DNA from: Lentisphaerae bacterium ADurb.Bin082
GTDB lineage: Bacteria > Verrucomicrobiota > Lentisphaeria > Oligosphaerales > Oligosphaeraceae
DNA length: 49,501 nt
Reading direction: 5' to 3'
Assembly (NCBI GenBank): GCA_002070945.1
Contig: MWEG01000082.1
Location: forward strand, 1 to 49,501
Part shown: positions 24,764 through 33,959 of the stretch, in pieces
How positions within the stretch are numbered: the first letter of the stretch is position 1
Layout of the letters: the number at the start of each line of letters is the position of its first letter
The notes under the pieces: generated by a model
Told to the model about the DNA's origin: nothing
The model's input: only the letters and a program-made list of their open reading frames with translations
Databases searched by the model: none
Position numbers and translations under genes: made by a program

Positions 24764-27010
24764 ATGTTCCGACGCCTCTGCGCCGCTGTTCTCGTTGCTG
24801 TTTTAACCGCGTTCCCGGCCACAGCCGCCATCACCATCATTCCAGAAAAAGCCGCCGTAATGGCCGCAACCAAGGCCGACATCCCGGCCGCAGAGGAACT
24901 CATCCTGCACTTAGAGCTGGTCACTGGCTGCAAAGTGCCGCTGTTGACCGCCGGGCAAGTCGCTGATGGTGCGTTTATCTTTGCGGTTGGCACGGTGCCA
25001 GCTGATGCGGCGCCAGCAGTTATCGGCGAGGCTGTCTGGAGCGTCACCCCGCAGAAAGCATACTTCTACGGGGACGGTGCCAAGGGCGCGCGCAACGCTG
25101 TGTATGATTTCCTGGAGGATGAACTCGGCGTCCGCTGGCTCAACCGCGATGGCGACATTGCCTATCGCAGCCAGAATCCCCTGATAATCAACGCCAGCAG
25201 CGGCCGTTGGCAGGCCGCGTTCCGCCATTTCGGCATCCGCGGCGGCAAAATCTGGAATATCCGGCAACGCATGGGCGCCTATAACGACCCGCCTAAATAC
25301 GGCCACGCCTTCACCAAGCTCTGGCAGCAATACGGCGCTACCAACCCGGAATTCTTCGCGCTGACCAGGCTCGGCGTCCGCGCCCCTGTCGCCAAACCTG
25401 GACAGGACCCGAATGACATCGCCGCGTTTACCGGCAAAGCTGCGGAAGCCATCAAAATCTGCGTCTCCTCAACAGCCTTGTACGACCACATCATCGCCCA
25501 GTGGCAGAAGACCTCAAAGTCGCGCTATGTCAACATCTGCGAAAATGACGGCAATGACGGCTTCTGCACTTGCCCCGGCTGCACTGCCCTTGACGTAAAT
25601 TCAGAGCTGCCTGCGGACAATGTCTTCTCCCGCCACTATACTGACCGCTATATGCACATGGCCAACGAAATCGCCAAGGCTGCTGTCGCCATCCGCCCTG
25701 ACGCCCGCGTCGCGACCTACGCCTACAATGAATATGAGACGCCGCCGCGCCGCGTCAAACTCCTGCCCGCCGTCACCATCGGCATTGTACCCACCGTGTT
25801 TGATGTGGAATCCAGCTTGCAGCTGCTCCAGGGATGGAAACAGGCCGGCATGACCGAATTCTTCTGGCGTCCCAACCAGCACTACTACTTTGACGGCGCC
25901 CGGATGCCATTTGGACTAGAAAAGCATTTCTTCGAACTCTTCCAGGCCATCCAGGTTCATCAGCCGACCGGCTTTGACTATGACGCCCCCGGCTCTAACA
26001 TCTACTCAGAATTCTCCTACTACGTCCTTGCCAAGGCCATGCAAGAGCCGGACAAGCCCTTTGAACACTGGGAACAGCACTTCTTGCAAGCCTACGGCGC
26101 TGCTGCGCCAGCTGTCGGCGCTTACTATCGCCACTGGCGCGGACTGTGGGACGCCAAGTTCGGCCCGCAGCTCAAAGACATCCTCGTCAAAGGCAAAGTC
26201 TTCAACTTCGCCCGCGGCGTGATGTGGAACTTAAAGGACTTCTACACAGAAGCTGATTTTGATGCAACCGACGCACACTTGGTTGAGGCGGCCGCCCAGG
26301 ATTTGCAGCCAAGGGAACGAGCCCTCGTAGACAAGCTCCGCCTCGCCAACGCCCATTCGCGGCAGATTTTCTTAGCTGTCGCCCGCCCCTCGGACGATAA
26401 TTCCCTGGCCCTGCTGAAATTCCGCCGCGAACACGGCTTGGAGGAATTTCCGCATCATGAGCAGTATTGGGGCGACATCACCGGCGTGCGTCGCGTAGAA
26501 CAATTCAAGGAATTCACCCCGCCCTACCTGCGCACTCCGCTGTTCTGGTCGTTCCGACTTGACCCCAAAGATGAAGGCCAGGCGCAGCAGTGGTTCAAAA
26601 CCGCACCGGCCGACTTCCGCAAGTGGGACAAGATGCCCACCAACAGCAACTGGGAAAATCCAGGGCGGCATTACTCCTACCCGTCTCCGGAAACCCGTGC
26701 CCTGACGGCTAACTACGATGGCATCGCCTGGTATGCCACCACCGTCACCGTCCCCACAGACTGGCAAAACCGCGATGTACTCCTGTATTTCGGCGCGGTT
26801 GACGAATCCTGCTGGATTTACGTCAATGACAAGCCAGCCGGCGAACACCTGTTCCGCAACCGCGATGACTGGACTACGCCGTTCACTATCCCAATCAACG
26901 ATGTCATCGACTGGAGCAAGCCCGAGCAAACCATCATCGTCAGAGTTGAAGACAAAGCTGGCGCCGGCGGCATCTGGAAACCCGTATGGCTCGTCTCAAA
27001 AGCCCGATGA
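24764..27010 (+). CDS. Secreted DUF4838 protein with sugar-binding C-domain
   Basis: Predicted extracellular glycoside hydrolase, 748 aa. A signal peptide (MFRRLCAAVLVAVLTAFPATA) is followed by an alpha-glucuronidase-like N-domain (about 22-150), the DUF4838 core (about 190-480) with NPEFFAL and the motif FCTCPGC (Cys268, Cys270, Cys273), and a C-terminal jelly-roll like the GH2 sugar-binding domain (about 629-748: IAWYATTVTVPTDW, VDESCWIYVNDKPAG). This C-terminus differs from those of the other two DUF4838 proteins in the window. AGGAG lies six bases before the ATG; a TTG at 24740 is rejected. The stop overlaps the next start. Confidence 0.82.
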   Translation: MFRRLCAAVLVAVLTAFPATAAITIIPEKAAVMAATKADIPAAEELILHLELVTGCKVPLLTAGQVADGAFIFAVGTVPADAAPAVIGEAVWSVTPQKAYFYGDGAKGARNAVYDFLEDELGVRWLNRDGDIAYRSQNPLIINASSGRWQAAFRHFGIRGGKIWNIRQRMGAYNDPPKYGHAFTKLWQQYGATNPEFFALTRLGVRAPVAKPGQDPNDIAAFTGKAAEAIKICVSSTALYDHIIAQWQKTSKSRYVNICENDGNDGFCTCPGCTALDVNSELPADNVFSRHYTDRYMHMANEIAKAAVAIRPDARVATYAYNEYETPPRRVKLLPAVTIGIVPTVFDVESSLQLLQGWKQAGMTEFFWRPNQHYYFDGARMPFGLEKHFFELFQAIQVHQPTGFDYDAPGSNIYSEFSYYVLAKAMQEPDKPFEHWEQHFLQAYGAAAPAVGAYYRHWRGLWDAKFGPQLKDILVKGKVFNFARGVMWNLKDFYTEADFDATDAHLVEAAAQDLQPRERALVDKLRLANAHSRQIFLAVARPSDDNSLALLKFRREHGLEEFPHHEQYWGDITGVRRVEQFKEFTPPYLRTPLFWSFRLDPKDEGQAQQWFKTAPADFRKWDKMPTNSNWENPGRHYSYPSPETRALTANYDGIAWYATTVTVPTDWQNRDVLLYFGAVDESCWIYVNDKPAGEHLFRNRDDWTTPFTIPINDVIDWSKPEQTIIVRVEDKAGAGGIWKPVWLVSKAR

Positions 27011-27711
27011 CCAGCAATAACACCATGCCAGACATTGCAACCAGCCCCATGCCGCCGGAACCCGGCCTAGCCGCTGAACCGGCATTGTCCCCGCGCTTTG
27101 CGACCAAAACGCAGACAGTGACTGTCCGCAATCTGACTTTCCAGCTTTCCATGATTGCAGACTTGGATGCTGCCCTGGATCATTATGTGACCACGTCGCC
27201 GACTGACACGGACATGATCCCGTATTTCTCCAGGCTGTGGGAGTCGGCCAAGGCACTGGCCGAGTATCTGGCTGACCACCCGCAGCTCTGCCTCGGACAG
27301 GACGTCCTGGAATTCGGCTGCGGCCTGGGCCTGCCCTCCATGACCGCAGCCAAGCTCGGCGCACACTCCGTAACCGCCACTGACTACCATCCAGACAATG
27401 AACCCTACCTGCTGCGGAATGCCGCCCTCAACCACATTTCCACTATCACCTATCATCGGCTCGATTGGCGCCATCCAGACCTGACCGGCAGCTTTCCTTT
27501 GGCCTTTGGCAGTGACCTCATCTATGATAAAGACATGGTCCCAGCCCTTGTCGACTGCGTTGACCGCTTCACTGCTGCCAACGCCACCTTCATCCTTGCT
27601 GACCCAGGCCGAGCCGCTCTCCAGCACACCGCCAATATGCTGCAAGAACGACGTTTCCACCTCGACATCAAAGCCACTGACACTATATTCCTGCTCATTT
27701 TCACCCGCTAA
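27007..27711 (+). CDS. SAM-dependent methyltransferase, METTL21/PrmA-like
   Basis: Class I methyltransferase of about 234 aa. Motif I is VLEFGCGLGLPSMTAAKLGA, followed by VTATDYHPD (motif II acidic) and FGSDLIYDKDMV where protein methyltransferases of the METTL21 group have a D-x-x-Y motif. The N-terminal WESAKALAEYL matches that group. The ATG at 27007 overlaps the DUF4838 stop (ATGA), so translation is coupled; an upstream ATG at 26986 lies within the previous gene. The target is probably a protein lysine or a small molecule; nothing in the sequence decides it. Confidence 0.78.
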   Translation: MTSNNTMPDIATSPMPPEPGLAAEPALSPRFATKTQTVTVRNLTFQLSMIADLDAALDHYVTTSPTDTDMIPYFSRLWESAKALAEYLADHPQLCLGQDVLEFGCGLGLPSMTAAKLGAHSVTATDYHPDNEPYLLRNAALNHISTITYHRLDWRHPDLTGSFPLAFGSDLIYDKDMVPALVDCVDRFTAANATFILADPGRAALQHTANMLQERRFHLDIKATDTIFLLIFTR

Positions 27712-27726
27712 CAAGGAGTTGTCCCC

Positions 27727-29940
27727 ATGATGCCCACCCGCAAACACCTCTTCCTGGCCCTCGCACTGGCAGCGACTGCCTTCGGCCTGAATCTGTGCGC
27801 CGAGGTCAAGCTGCCCGCTGTCTTCGCTGACTACATGGTCCTCCAGCGCGACCAGCCCATCCCGGTCTGGGGCTGGGCTGAACCAGCCGAAAAAATCACT
27901 GTCAGCCTGTCGACCACACCGGCTGCAGTCACCGCTGTGACCACCGCCGACCAGAACGGCAGCTGGCTCGTCAAACTCCCGCCGCAACCGGCTGGCGGCC
28001 CCTTCACCCTCGCTATCGCAGGCAGCAACCGCGTCGAATGCAAGGACGTCCTAATCGGCGAAGTCTGGCTCTGCTCCGGACAGTCCAACATGGCCTGGGT
28101 GGTCAAAAATTCGCTCAACCCCGAGGAAGAGAAGAAACTGGCCGCTGCCAACAGCCACATTCGCCAGTTCAAGGTCAAAAACGTGACTTCCGGGTATCCC
28201 GAGAAGGACCTCCCCGGCGACTGGGCTGTCTGCACCTCGGACACGGTCGAATGGTTCACTGCTACCGGCTACTTCTTTGCCCGCGAACTCAGCCGCCACC
28301 TTCCCGGCGTCCCGATCGGCCTGCTCAATTCCTCCTGGGGCGGCACCCGCATCGAACCATGGACGCCTCCCGAGGGCTTTGCCACCGTCCCCTCCCTCAA
28401 AAACATCCACGACACCCTGCTGCGCGCTGATCCGCGCCAAGACGAATACAAGGCTAACCTGACCAAGTACTTGGGCGAGCTCGACCAATGGCGCGTCCAA
28501 GCCGGCAGCGCCCTGGCCGCCGAAGCGCCTCTGGCGCCGGCGCCGACCTATCCGCCCAGCCTGATTCCGCTCAGCGAACGGCAGAGTCCTGCCGCCCTCT
28601 ACAACGCCATGATTCACCCGCTCATCCCATACACCATCCGCGGCGCGCTCTGGTATCAAGGCGAAGCCAACCTCCGGGACGGCATGCTCTATGCCGATAA
28701 AAAACTCGCCCTGGTCAATGGCTGGCGGCAGCTCTGGCAGCAGGACTTCCCCTTCTATTTCGTCCAGCTTGCCCCCTACCGCTATGGCGACGGCAAGCAG
28801 GACAGCACGGTCATGGGCGATTTCTGGGAAGCGCAAAGCGCCTGCGAAAAGATTCCCGGCGTCTACATGGCCGTGATCAACGACATCGGCGACGTCAATG
28901 ACATCCACCCGAAAAACAAGCAGGAAGTCGGCCGCCGGCTCTGCCTGCTCGCCCTGGCCCACACTTACGGCAAAACCGGGATTGAGTTTTCCGGGCCGAA
29001 GTTCAAGGCAATGACTATTGACGGCAACACGCTGCGCATCACCTTCGACCATGCTCGCGGCCTGACCACCCGGGATGGCAAAGCGCCGGATAACTTTGAA
29101 ATCATCGGCGAAGGCACTGACTTTCTCCCGGCTGTCGCCAGCATTGACGGCGAAACCATCGTCTTGTCCCATCCTGACATCGGCAAGCCGGCGGCCATGC
29201 GCTTTGCCTGGCACAAGCTGTCAGAACCCAACCTCACTAACGCTGCCGGACTTCCTGCTGCCGCGTTCCGCGCCGGCGAGGTGCCTGTCATCGACTACTT
29301 CCAGCTTCGCGTCCCCGAGGCCAAGGACATGACCCTTGTCTACGACCTCAACATCGGCAGCCATGGCAGCGACATCGTCTATGACGTCAACAACGCCGCC
29401 AATATCAAGACCTTTTCCCGGGTCGCCTATTTCCTGGAGTTGCAGCCTAGAGGCGAGCCCGTTCAGTACGTCTACGTTGCCATGGACGCCTTTACCGACG
29501 ACCCGACCAAAATCGGCGTTCCCACCTTTGAGTCCAAAGCCGTTTTTCAAACCAAAGTCAGCAACCTGACGGTACTTTCGAATGTCAAAGGCATCGTCAA
29601 CGGCAATCTCCTGCAAGATGCCGGCTGCATTGAATTCTGGAGCCACAACTACTCCCCTGACAACGCGAAAGCAATTCCCGGCGCCAGCAGCCAGCTCTAC
29701 GATTTCGGCGACGCCATCAGCCAAGGCAAGCCGGACGGCTATGGCAGCATGCAGGTGCACAACTACGCCGCCCAACAGACTATCTTCGCCTACAACACCT
29801 GGAAGTCAGGCCAGAGCGCCGATCTCGGCATTGGCAACAGCCCAGCCGGCACTGGCTCGGCCGCCAATACCCGCGATTGGACCTTCAACAAAAATGCCTC
29901 CAACTACACTATCAAGCGCCTGCGCGTATTTGTCCGCTGA
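27727..29940 (+). CDS. Secreted sialate O-acetylesterase family protein
   Basis: Predicted to remove acetyl groups from sialic acids or other acetylated sugars outside the cytoplasm. The 737-aa product has a signal peptide (residues 1-26, ending LNLCAE) and the family opening VKLPAVFADYMVLQRDQPIPVWGWAEP, then the SGNH nucleophile block LCSGQSNM with Ser120 and the Asp392/His394 block NDIHPKNK. The catalytic triad appears complete. About 200 residues at the C-terminus form an extra beta-rich domain of unknown role. AAGGAG precedes the first ATG; ATG at 27730 is possible. It follows the methyltransferase by 15 bp and is probably in the same operon as the DUF4838 gene, which fits stepwise attack on an acetylated glycan. 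Confidence 0.88.
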   Translation: MMPTRKHLFLALALAATAFGLNLCAEVKLPAVFADYMVLQRDQPIPVWGWAEPAEKITVSLSTTPAAVTAVTTADQNGSWLVKLPPQPAGGPFTLAIAGSNRVECKDVLIGEVWLCSGQSNMAWVVKNSLNPEEEKKLAAANSHIRQFKVKNVTSGYPEKDLPGDWAVCTSDTVEWFTATGYFFARELSRHLPGVPIGLLNSSWGGTRIEPWTPPEGFATVPSLKNIHDTLLRADPRQDEYKANLTKYLGELDQWRVQAGSALAAEAPLAPAPTYPPSLIPLSERQSPAALYNAMIHPLIPYTIRGALWYQGEANLRDGMLYADKKLALVNGWRQLWQQDFPFYFVQLAPYRYGDGKQDSTVMGDFWEAQSACEKIPGVYMAVINDIGDVNDIHPKNKQEVGRRLCLLALAHTYGKTGIEFSGPKFKAMTIDGNTLRITFDHARGLTTRDGKAPDNFEIIGEGTDFLPAVASIDGETIVLSHPDIGKPAAMRFAWHKLSEPNLTNAAGLPAAAFRAGEVPVIDYFQLRVPEAKDMTLVYDLNIGSHGSDIVYDVNNAANIKTFSRVAYFLELQPRGEPVQYVYVAMDAFTDDPTKIGVPTFESKAVFQTKVSNLTVLSNVKGIVNGNLLQDAGCIEFWSHNYSPDNAKAIPGASSQLYDFGDAISQGKPDGYGSMQVHNYAAQQTIFAYNTWKSGQSADLGIGNSPAGTGSAANTRDWTFNKNASNYTIKRLRVFVR

Positions 29941-30020
29941 CCCGCCCTTCCCTGCGCCAGCAGCCGTTTCCCTAAACTGGCGCCCGCAACCATCAACACT
30001 CTAACCCTTTACAGGTCACC

Positions 30021-30566
30021 ATGAAAATCGCTGTTTTTCTTGCTCCTGGCTTTGAGGACATCGAAGCCGTCACGCCGGTCGATGTGCTGCGGCGCGCCGG
30101 CTTCACCGTTGTCACCGCCGCGGTCGGCGCCAATGGCCGCCAGGTCACCAGTGCGCATGACCTCACCATCGTCGCTGACGCCCTGGCCGAAGACCTCAAG
30201 CCCGCCGACTTTGTCATGTCCATCTTCCCCGGCGGCCTGCCCGGCTCCACCAACCTGGCTGCCAGCAAGACCGTGACTTCCTTTGCCGCTGCCGTCCATG
30301 TCAAAGGCGGCTGGGCTGCTGCTATCTGCGCCGCGCCTATCGCCCTGAAAGCGGCCGGCATCCTGGCGGGACACGCCTACACCTGCTACCCGTCCATGGA
30401 AAAGGAAATCGGCGGCAATTACACTGGCCGGCGCGTTGAGCGCGACCGCCGCGTCATCACCGCCTGCGGCCCGGGCGCATCCCTTGAGTTCGCCCTTGAG
30501 CTGGTCCGCGCCCTGGGCAAACCGGAAGTCGCCGAGCAACTGGCCAAAGGCATGCTCAAAGCCTAA
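30021..30566 (+). CDS. DJ-1/PfpI family protein (YajL-like)
   Basis: Small cytoplasmic protein of 181 aa of the DJ-1 superfamily, variously described as chaperone, glyoxalase or deglycase; roles are debated. The nucleophile elbow is AAICAAPIAL with Cys103, the partner Glu lies in GFEDIEAVTPVD, and the C-terminal segment ITACGPGASLEFALELV is typical of the YajL/DJ-1 group. It begins 80 bp after the acetylesterase gene. Whether it is in that operon is unclear. Confidence 0.88.
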   Translation: MKIAVFLAPGFEDIEAVTPVDVLRRAGFTVVTAAVGANGRQVTSAHDLTIVADALAEDLKPADFVMSIFPGGLPGSTNLAASKTVTSFAAAVHVKGGWAAAICAAPIALKAAGILAGHAYTCYPSMEKEIGGNYTGRRVERDRRVITACGPGASLEFALELVRALGKPEVAEQLAKGMLKA

Positions 30567-30621
30567 CCCCCAAGAAAAACCGCCAGGACGGCGCGGCGCA
30601 GATGGGAAAAGACGCCTGGAA

Positions 30622-30637
30622 ACCGCAAATATGCGGT
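30622..30637. other. Small hairpin after the DJ-1 gene
   Basis: ACCGCA, loop AATA, TGCGGT: a perfect six-base stem, 55 bases after the DJ-1 stop and 18 bases before the next promoter. It is not followed by a clear T-run, so a terminator is only a possibility. Confidence 0.3.
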
Positions 30638-30655
30638 CTTCATGCTCAAGCCGCT

Positions 30656-30684
30656 TTGCAAAATCGACGTCAAATTGTTATAAT
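30656..30684 (+). promoter_or_regulatory. Strong sigma-70-like promoter for the ABC permease unit
   Basis: TTGCAA (30656-30661) and the perfect -10 TATAAT (30679-30684) with an ideal 17-base spacer, about 110 bases before the GTG at 30795. Of the promoters proposed in this window, this one and the antitoxin promoter fit consensus best. Confidence 0.65.
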
Positions 30685-30794
30685 ATGGATTTGCCTATCG
30701 GCCTGTCTCTGTTGCTGCCGCCTGGCGGCTGAAAACAGCTTCTCGTTTCGGAACAACCACCGGCGCCTTGCCCCGCCAAGACCAGGAATGCCAC

Positions 30795-32192
30795 GTGAAA
30801 GCCTTTCTTGCCATCGTCACCCAGACCATGCGGTCTGCCATCCGCTCCAAGATCTTTCATGTCCTCTTCGCTCTCATCATCCTGGCTGTATTCCTGCTGC
30901 CGGTGACTGTCTCCGGCGACGGCACCGCCGTCGGCCTGGTGCAGATTTCCCTCACCTATTCGCTGGGCGTCGTCGTCACCCTGATCTCCACCACGACGCT
31001 ATGGCTGGCCTGCTCGCAGCTGTCCCGCGAAATCGAGGCTTACAACATCCACCTGGTCGTGTCCAAACCCTGCCCACGCTGGAAAATCTGGCTCGGCAAG
31101 TGGTTCGGCATCTTCATCATGCACGCCGTCATCCTCGTCGTCTCGGCAGCCGTCATCTTCTTCTTGATCAACTGGCGGGTCAGCCGAGGCAACTTCTCGG
31201 CTGAAGACCTGAACCGCCTGGACAAGGAAATCCGCGTTGGCCGCCGGGGCTTCTACCCGCAAGCCCCGGAATACGACCGCCAGGTCGACGCCGAATACGA
31301 ACGCCGCAAAGGCGAGTTCGGCGACAACCATGACATAGCCAGCACCAAGGCGGAAATCAAGCGCCAGCTCGTCGCCAAGTCTGGCGAAGTGCCGCCAGGC
31401 ACAGCCAAAGACTGGGTCTTCCGGAACGTCGTCACCAAGTCGCCCGACGCCACGTTGTTCCTCCGCTACCGCGTCTATTCCGGCTCGACGTCCAGCACCA
31501 ACCAGAAGCAAATGCCCTGCATCTGGGGTTTGCGTGACCCAGCCGCCCCTCCCTCAGTAGCTGATCCCTTCCGGTATATCGCCTTTAATGTGATGGGCGG
31601 CACCTTCCAGGAAATGCCGCTCAGTGCGAAAAGCATCGACGAGGGCGACTGCATCACTGTCCGCTACAAAAATCCGCCCCAGGAGTACTGGCTGGGCGCT
31701 GAGGCGACCCCAGCCGTGTTCCAGCCGGCGGATGGGCCTGCCATCCTGATGGCGGTGTCCTCGTTCGGCAACAACTACACCCGGGCTATGTTCCTGGCGC
31801 TTTTGCAAATCGCCTTCCTGGCCGCCCTGGGCTGCACCGTGTCAGCGGCCTTTTCGACCCCGGTGGCCGCCTTTGTCGCCGTCGCCTATCTCGTCATCGG
31901 ACTGTCCATCCAAGCCGCCATTACCGCCCCCCTGACAAATGACGACGGCTCCTACAAATACAAGAACGTCACCGAAATGGTCTTGCACAAATTCGCCCAG
32001 GGCATGGGTCACGTCATCGTCTCGGTTGACGACTTGGACGCGACTTCAGACCTGATCCGCGGCCGCCTGATTGAAAACCGCCGGCTGTTCAACACCGTCG
32101 GATACCTGCTCTTCCTCCGCACCGGCCTGATTGCCGCCCTTGGCATCTGGATTTTCAATAAGCGGGAGCTGGGCGCCGTCATCAGAAAATAA
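30795..32192 (+). CDS. ABC-2 type transporter permease with large outer loop
   Basis: Inner-membrane protein of 465 aa. An N-terminal helix follows a basic start (QTMRSAIRSKIFHVLFALIILAVFLLPVTV); two more membrane segments (near 55-75 and 105-125) resemble ABC-2 permeases, including the short motif PCPRWKIWLGKWFG. A hydrophilic stretch of about 200 residues follows, then three C-terminal membrane segments (AMFLALLQIAFLAALG, AFVAVAYLVIGLSIQAAI, LLFLRTGLIAALGIWIF). The start is taken as GTG at 30795 with AGGA upstream; a TTG at 30768 would add nine residues. No ATPase gene is adjacent, so its partner is encoded elsewhere. It forms a unit with the next gene. Confidence 0.72.
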   Translation: MKAFLAIVTQTMRSAIRSKIFHVLFALIILAVFLLPVTVSGDGTAVGLVQISLTYSLGVVVTLISTTTLWLACSQLSREIEAYNIHLVVSKPCPRWKIWLGKWFGIFIMHAVILVVSAAVIFFLINWRVSRGNFSAEDLNRLDKEIRVGRRGFYPQAPEYDRQVDAEYERRKGEFGDNHDIASTKAEIKRQLVAKSGEVPPGTAKDWVFRNVVTKSPDATLFLRYRVYSGSTSSTNQKQMPCIWGLRDPAAPPSVADPFRYIAFNVMGGTFQEMPLSAKSIDEGDCITVRYKNPPQEYWLGAEATPAVFQPADGPAILMAVSSFGNNYTRAMFLALLQIAFLAALGCTVSAAFSTPVAAFVAVAYLVIGLSIQAAITAPLTNDDGSYKYKNVTEMVLHKFAQGMGHVIVSVDDLDATSDLIRGRLIENRRLFNTVGYLLFLRTGLIAALGIWIFNKRELGAVIRK

Positions 32193-32272
32193 CAGCCTGC
32201 CGACCGGCAAAGACATGTGCCAACGCCGGCAACGGTTGCCCCACAGTATTTAGGAAACACACTGCCAAAGCC

Positions 32273-33883
32273 ATGAAAAATTTCGCCCGTCCCATCCTCG
32301 GCTTCGTGATTGCCTTTGCCCTTCTCGGCCTGTCTTTGTCGGTCGTGCAAAGTCGCATGAACGCCATCCGTTACACGGAACAGCTCACTGACACGGATCC
32401 GCTGGAAAACGCCCCGCCCCTGGTCGCCTTCACCAGCGTCGCCCTCGGCGGGTTCCGCGGCCTAGTGGCAGACTGGCTCTGGCTCCGTTCCAGCAAAATG
32501 CAGGACGAAGGTAATTATTTCGAAATGGTCCAGTTAGCTGATTGGATTGTCAAACTGCAGCCGCGCTTCACCGGCTCGCATGCCTTCCTGGCCTGGAACA
32601 TGGCCTACAACGTCTCCGTGACCTTCACCAGCTTCGAAGACCGCTGGCGCTGGGTGAAGCGAGGCATTGAGCTAATTCGGGACGAAGCGCTCGAATTCAA
32701 CCCCGGCGACCCAGAGCTGTTCCGCCAGCTGGGCTGGATTTACCAGCACAAGCTGGGCAAAGACCTGGACGACGCCAACCGCTACTATAAAACCGAATTC
32801 GCCAAGGAAATGATCCGGCTGTTTGCCGACTACTATGGCCAGTGGGAACTTCTGCAAAAAGCCCCTGCCAATGAAGCCAAGCTGCGCGCCGCCCTCGGCG
32901 ACAACGAATTCTGGAACATCCTCGCCAAGCACGGCTACAAGGACTTCGCTGAATTCGAGAAACGCTTCCGTGACCTGGCAGTCATCCCTCCGGAAATTCT
33001 GCCCGACTTGAAGAAGGCCGGCGTGGAGAAAACCGTGGAACTATGCCTGCGCTATCGCTGGATGACCATGAAATACCGCCTGGAACCGACCTGGCTGCAT
33101 AAACTCAATGTCAAATACGGCGACCTCGACTGGCGCCTGCCAGAAGCACACGCCATCTATTGGGCAGAGCGCGGCAAGGACAAATGGACCGAAGACAAAG
33201 ACACCTTCAAACGCCTGAGCTGCGACCGCATGCTCTTCCAATCCCTGAGCGCAGCCTTTGAAACCGGCAGGCTAGTCTATCTGAAAGACATCCAGCACCT
33301 CGAAATGACCCCGAACATCTCCCTGGTCGACGCCGTCAACAAATCCTACATGGACAGCTGGGATGCCTACGACGAAAACACGATCGGAGGCGCCTACGGC
33401 AACTTCCTCGTCGACGCTATTGTCACCCTGTACAAATTCGGCCAGAAGAAGAAGGCGGCGGAAATGCAGGCCCATGCCAGGACGTACAAGCGCTACGGCA
33501 CCCGCTTTAGCCCCAATCTGGATGACTTCGTCCTGAAGGAACTGGCCGAAGACATGGAGCAGGCGTCCCAACCGACCGCCCAGGGCACCGTCCAAAGCTA
33601 CCTTATGAACGCTTACTACCAGCTGGCTATCGATGAAGACGAAGTCGCCGAAAGCTACCTGACCATCGCCAAGCAACTCTACGACCGCTACCAGAAATTC
33701 GTCGCCGGCACGGAAAGGCGCCGCGGCCTGCCGCCCTGGGGGCAGATGCAGATCACCAGCCTGGAGACGACGAAGCAGCGCATCCCAGTCCCCATGGCCA
33801 AACGGCTGGAGGAACGCATGCCCAGGGCCAAGGAAAAATTCATTCCGGAAGCTGGCGAAATTGCTGCTCCCGTGGTTCAGTAA
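32273..33883 (+). CDS. Membrane-anchored alpha-helical repeat protein, unknown function
   Basis: The 536-aa product has one N-terminal membrane segment (ILGFVIAFALLGLSLSVVQ), so most of it probably faces the periplasm. The rest is rich in Trp, Tyr and Leu helices with TPR-like spacing: FRGLVADWLWLRSSKMQDEGNYFEMVQLADWIVKL and FRQLGWIYQHKLGKDLDDANRYYK in outline. No catalytic motif is evident. It follows the ABC-2 permease by 80 bp and shares its promoter, so it may be an accessory or scaffold of that transporter. Not a family I can name. Confidence 0.65.
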   Translation: MKNFARPILGFVIAFALLGLSLSVVQSRMNAIRYTEQLTDTDPLENAPPLVAFTSVALGGFRGLVADWLWLRSSKMQDEGNYFEMVQLADWIVKLQPRFTGSHAFLAWNMAYNVSVTFTSFEDRWRWVKRGIELIRDEALEFNPGDPELFRQLGWIYQHKLGKDLDDANRYYKTEFAKEMIRLFADYYGQWELLQKAPANEAKLRAALGDNEFWNILAKHGYKDFAEFEKRFRDLAVIPPEILPDLKKAGVEKTVELCLRYRWMTMKYRLEPTWLHKLNVKYGDLDWRLPEAHAIYWAERGKDKWTEDKDTFKRLSCDRMLFQSLSAAFETGRLVYLKDIQHLEMTPNISLVDAVNKSYMDSWDAYDENTIGGAYGNFLVDAIVTLYKFGQKKKAAEMQAHARTYKRYGTRFSPNLDDFVLKELAEDMEQASQPTAQGTVQSYLMNAYYQLAIDEDEVAESYLTIAKQLYDRYQKFVAGTERRRGLPPWGQMQITSLETTKQRIPVPMAKRLEERMPRAKEKFIPEAGEIAAPVVQ

Positions 33884-33959
33884 GGAGTACGTCACTCGAC
33901 TTAGGGCCAGACGGACTGCCTGACTTCATGCTTACAATTTTTGCCGCCGTTCCCTCAAT

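Noticed and set aside
28051..29214. 387-residue open frame on the minus strand opposite the acetylesterase
   Set aside because: Shadow of a gene with intact catalytic motifs; no ribosome site or domain pattern.
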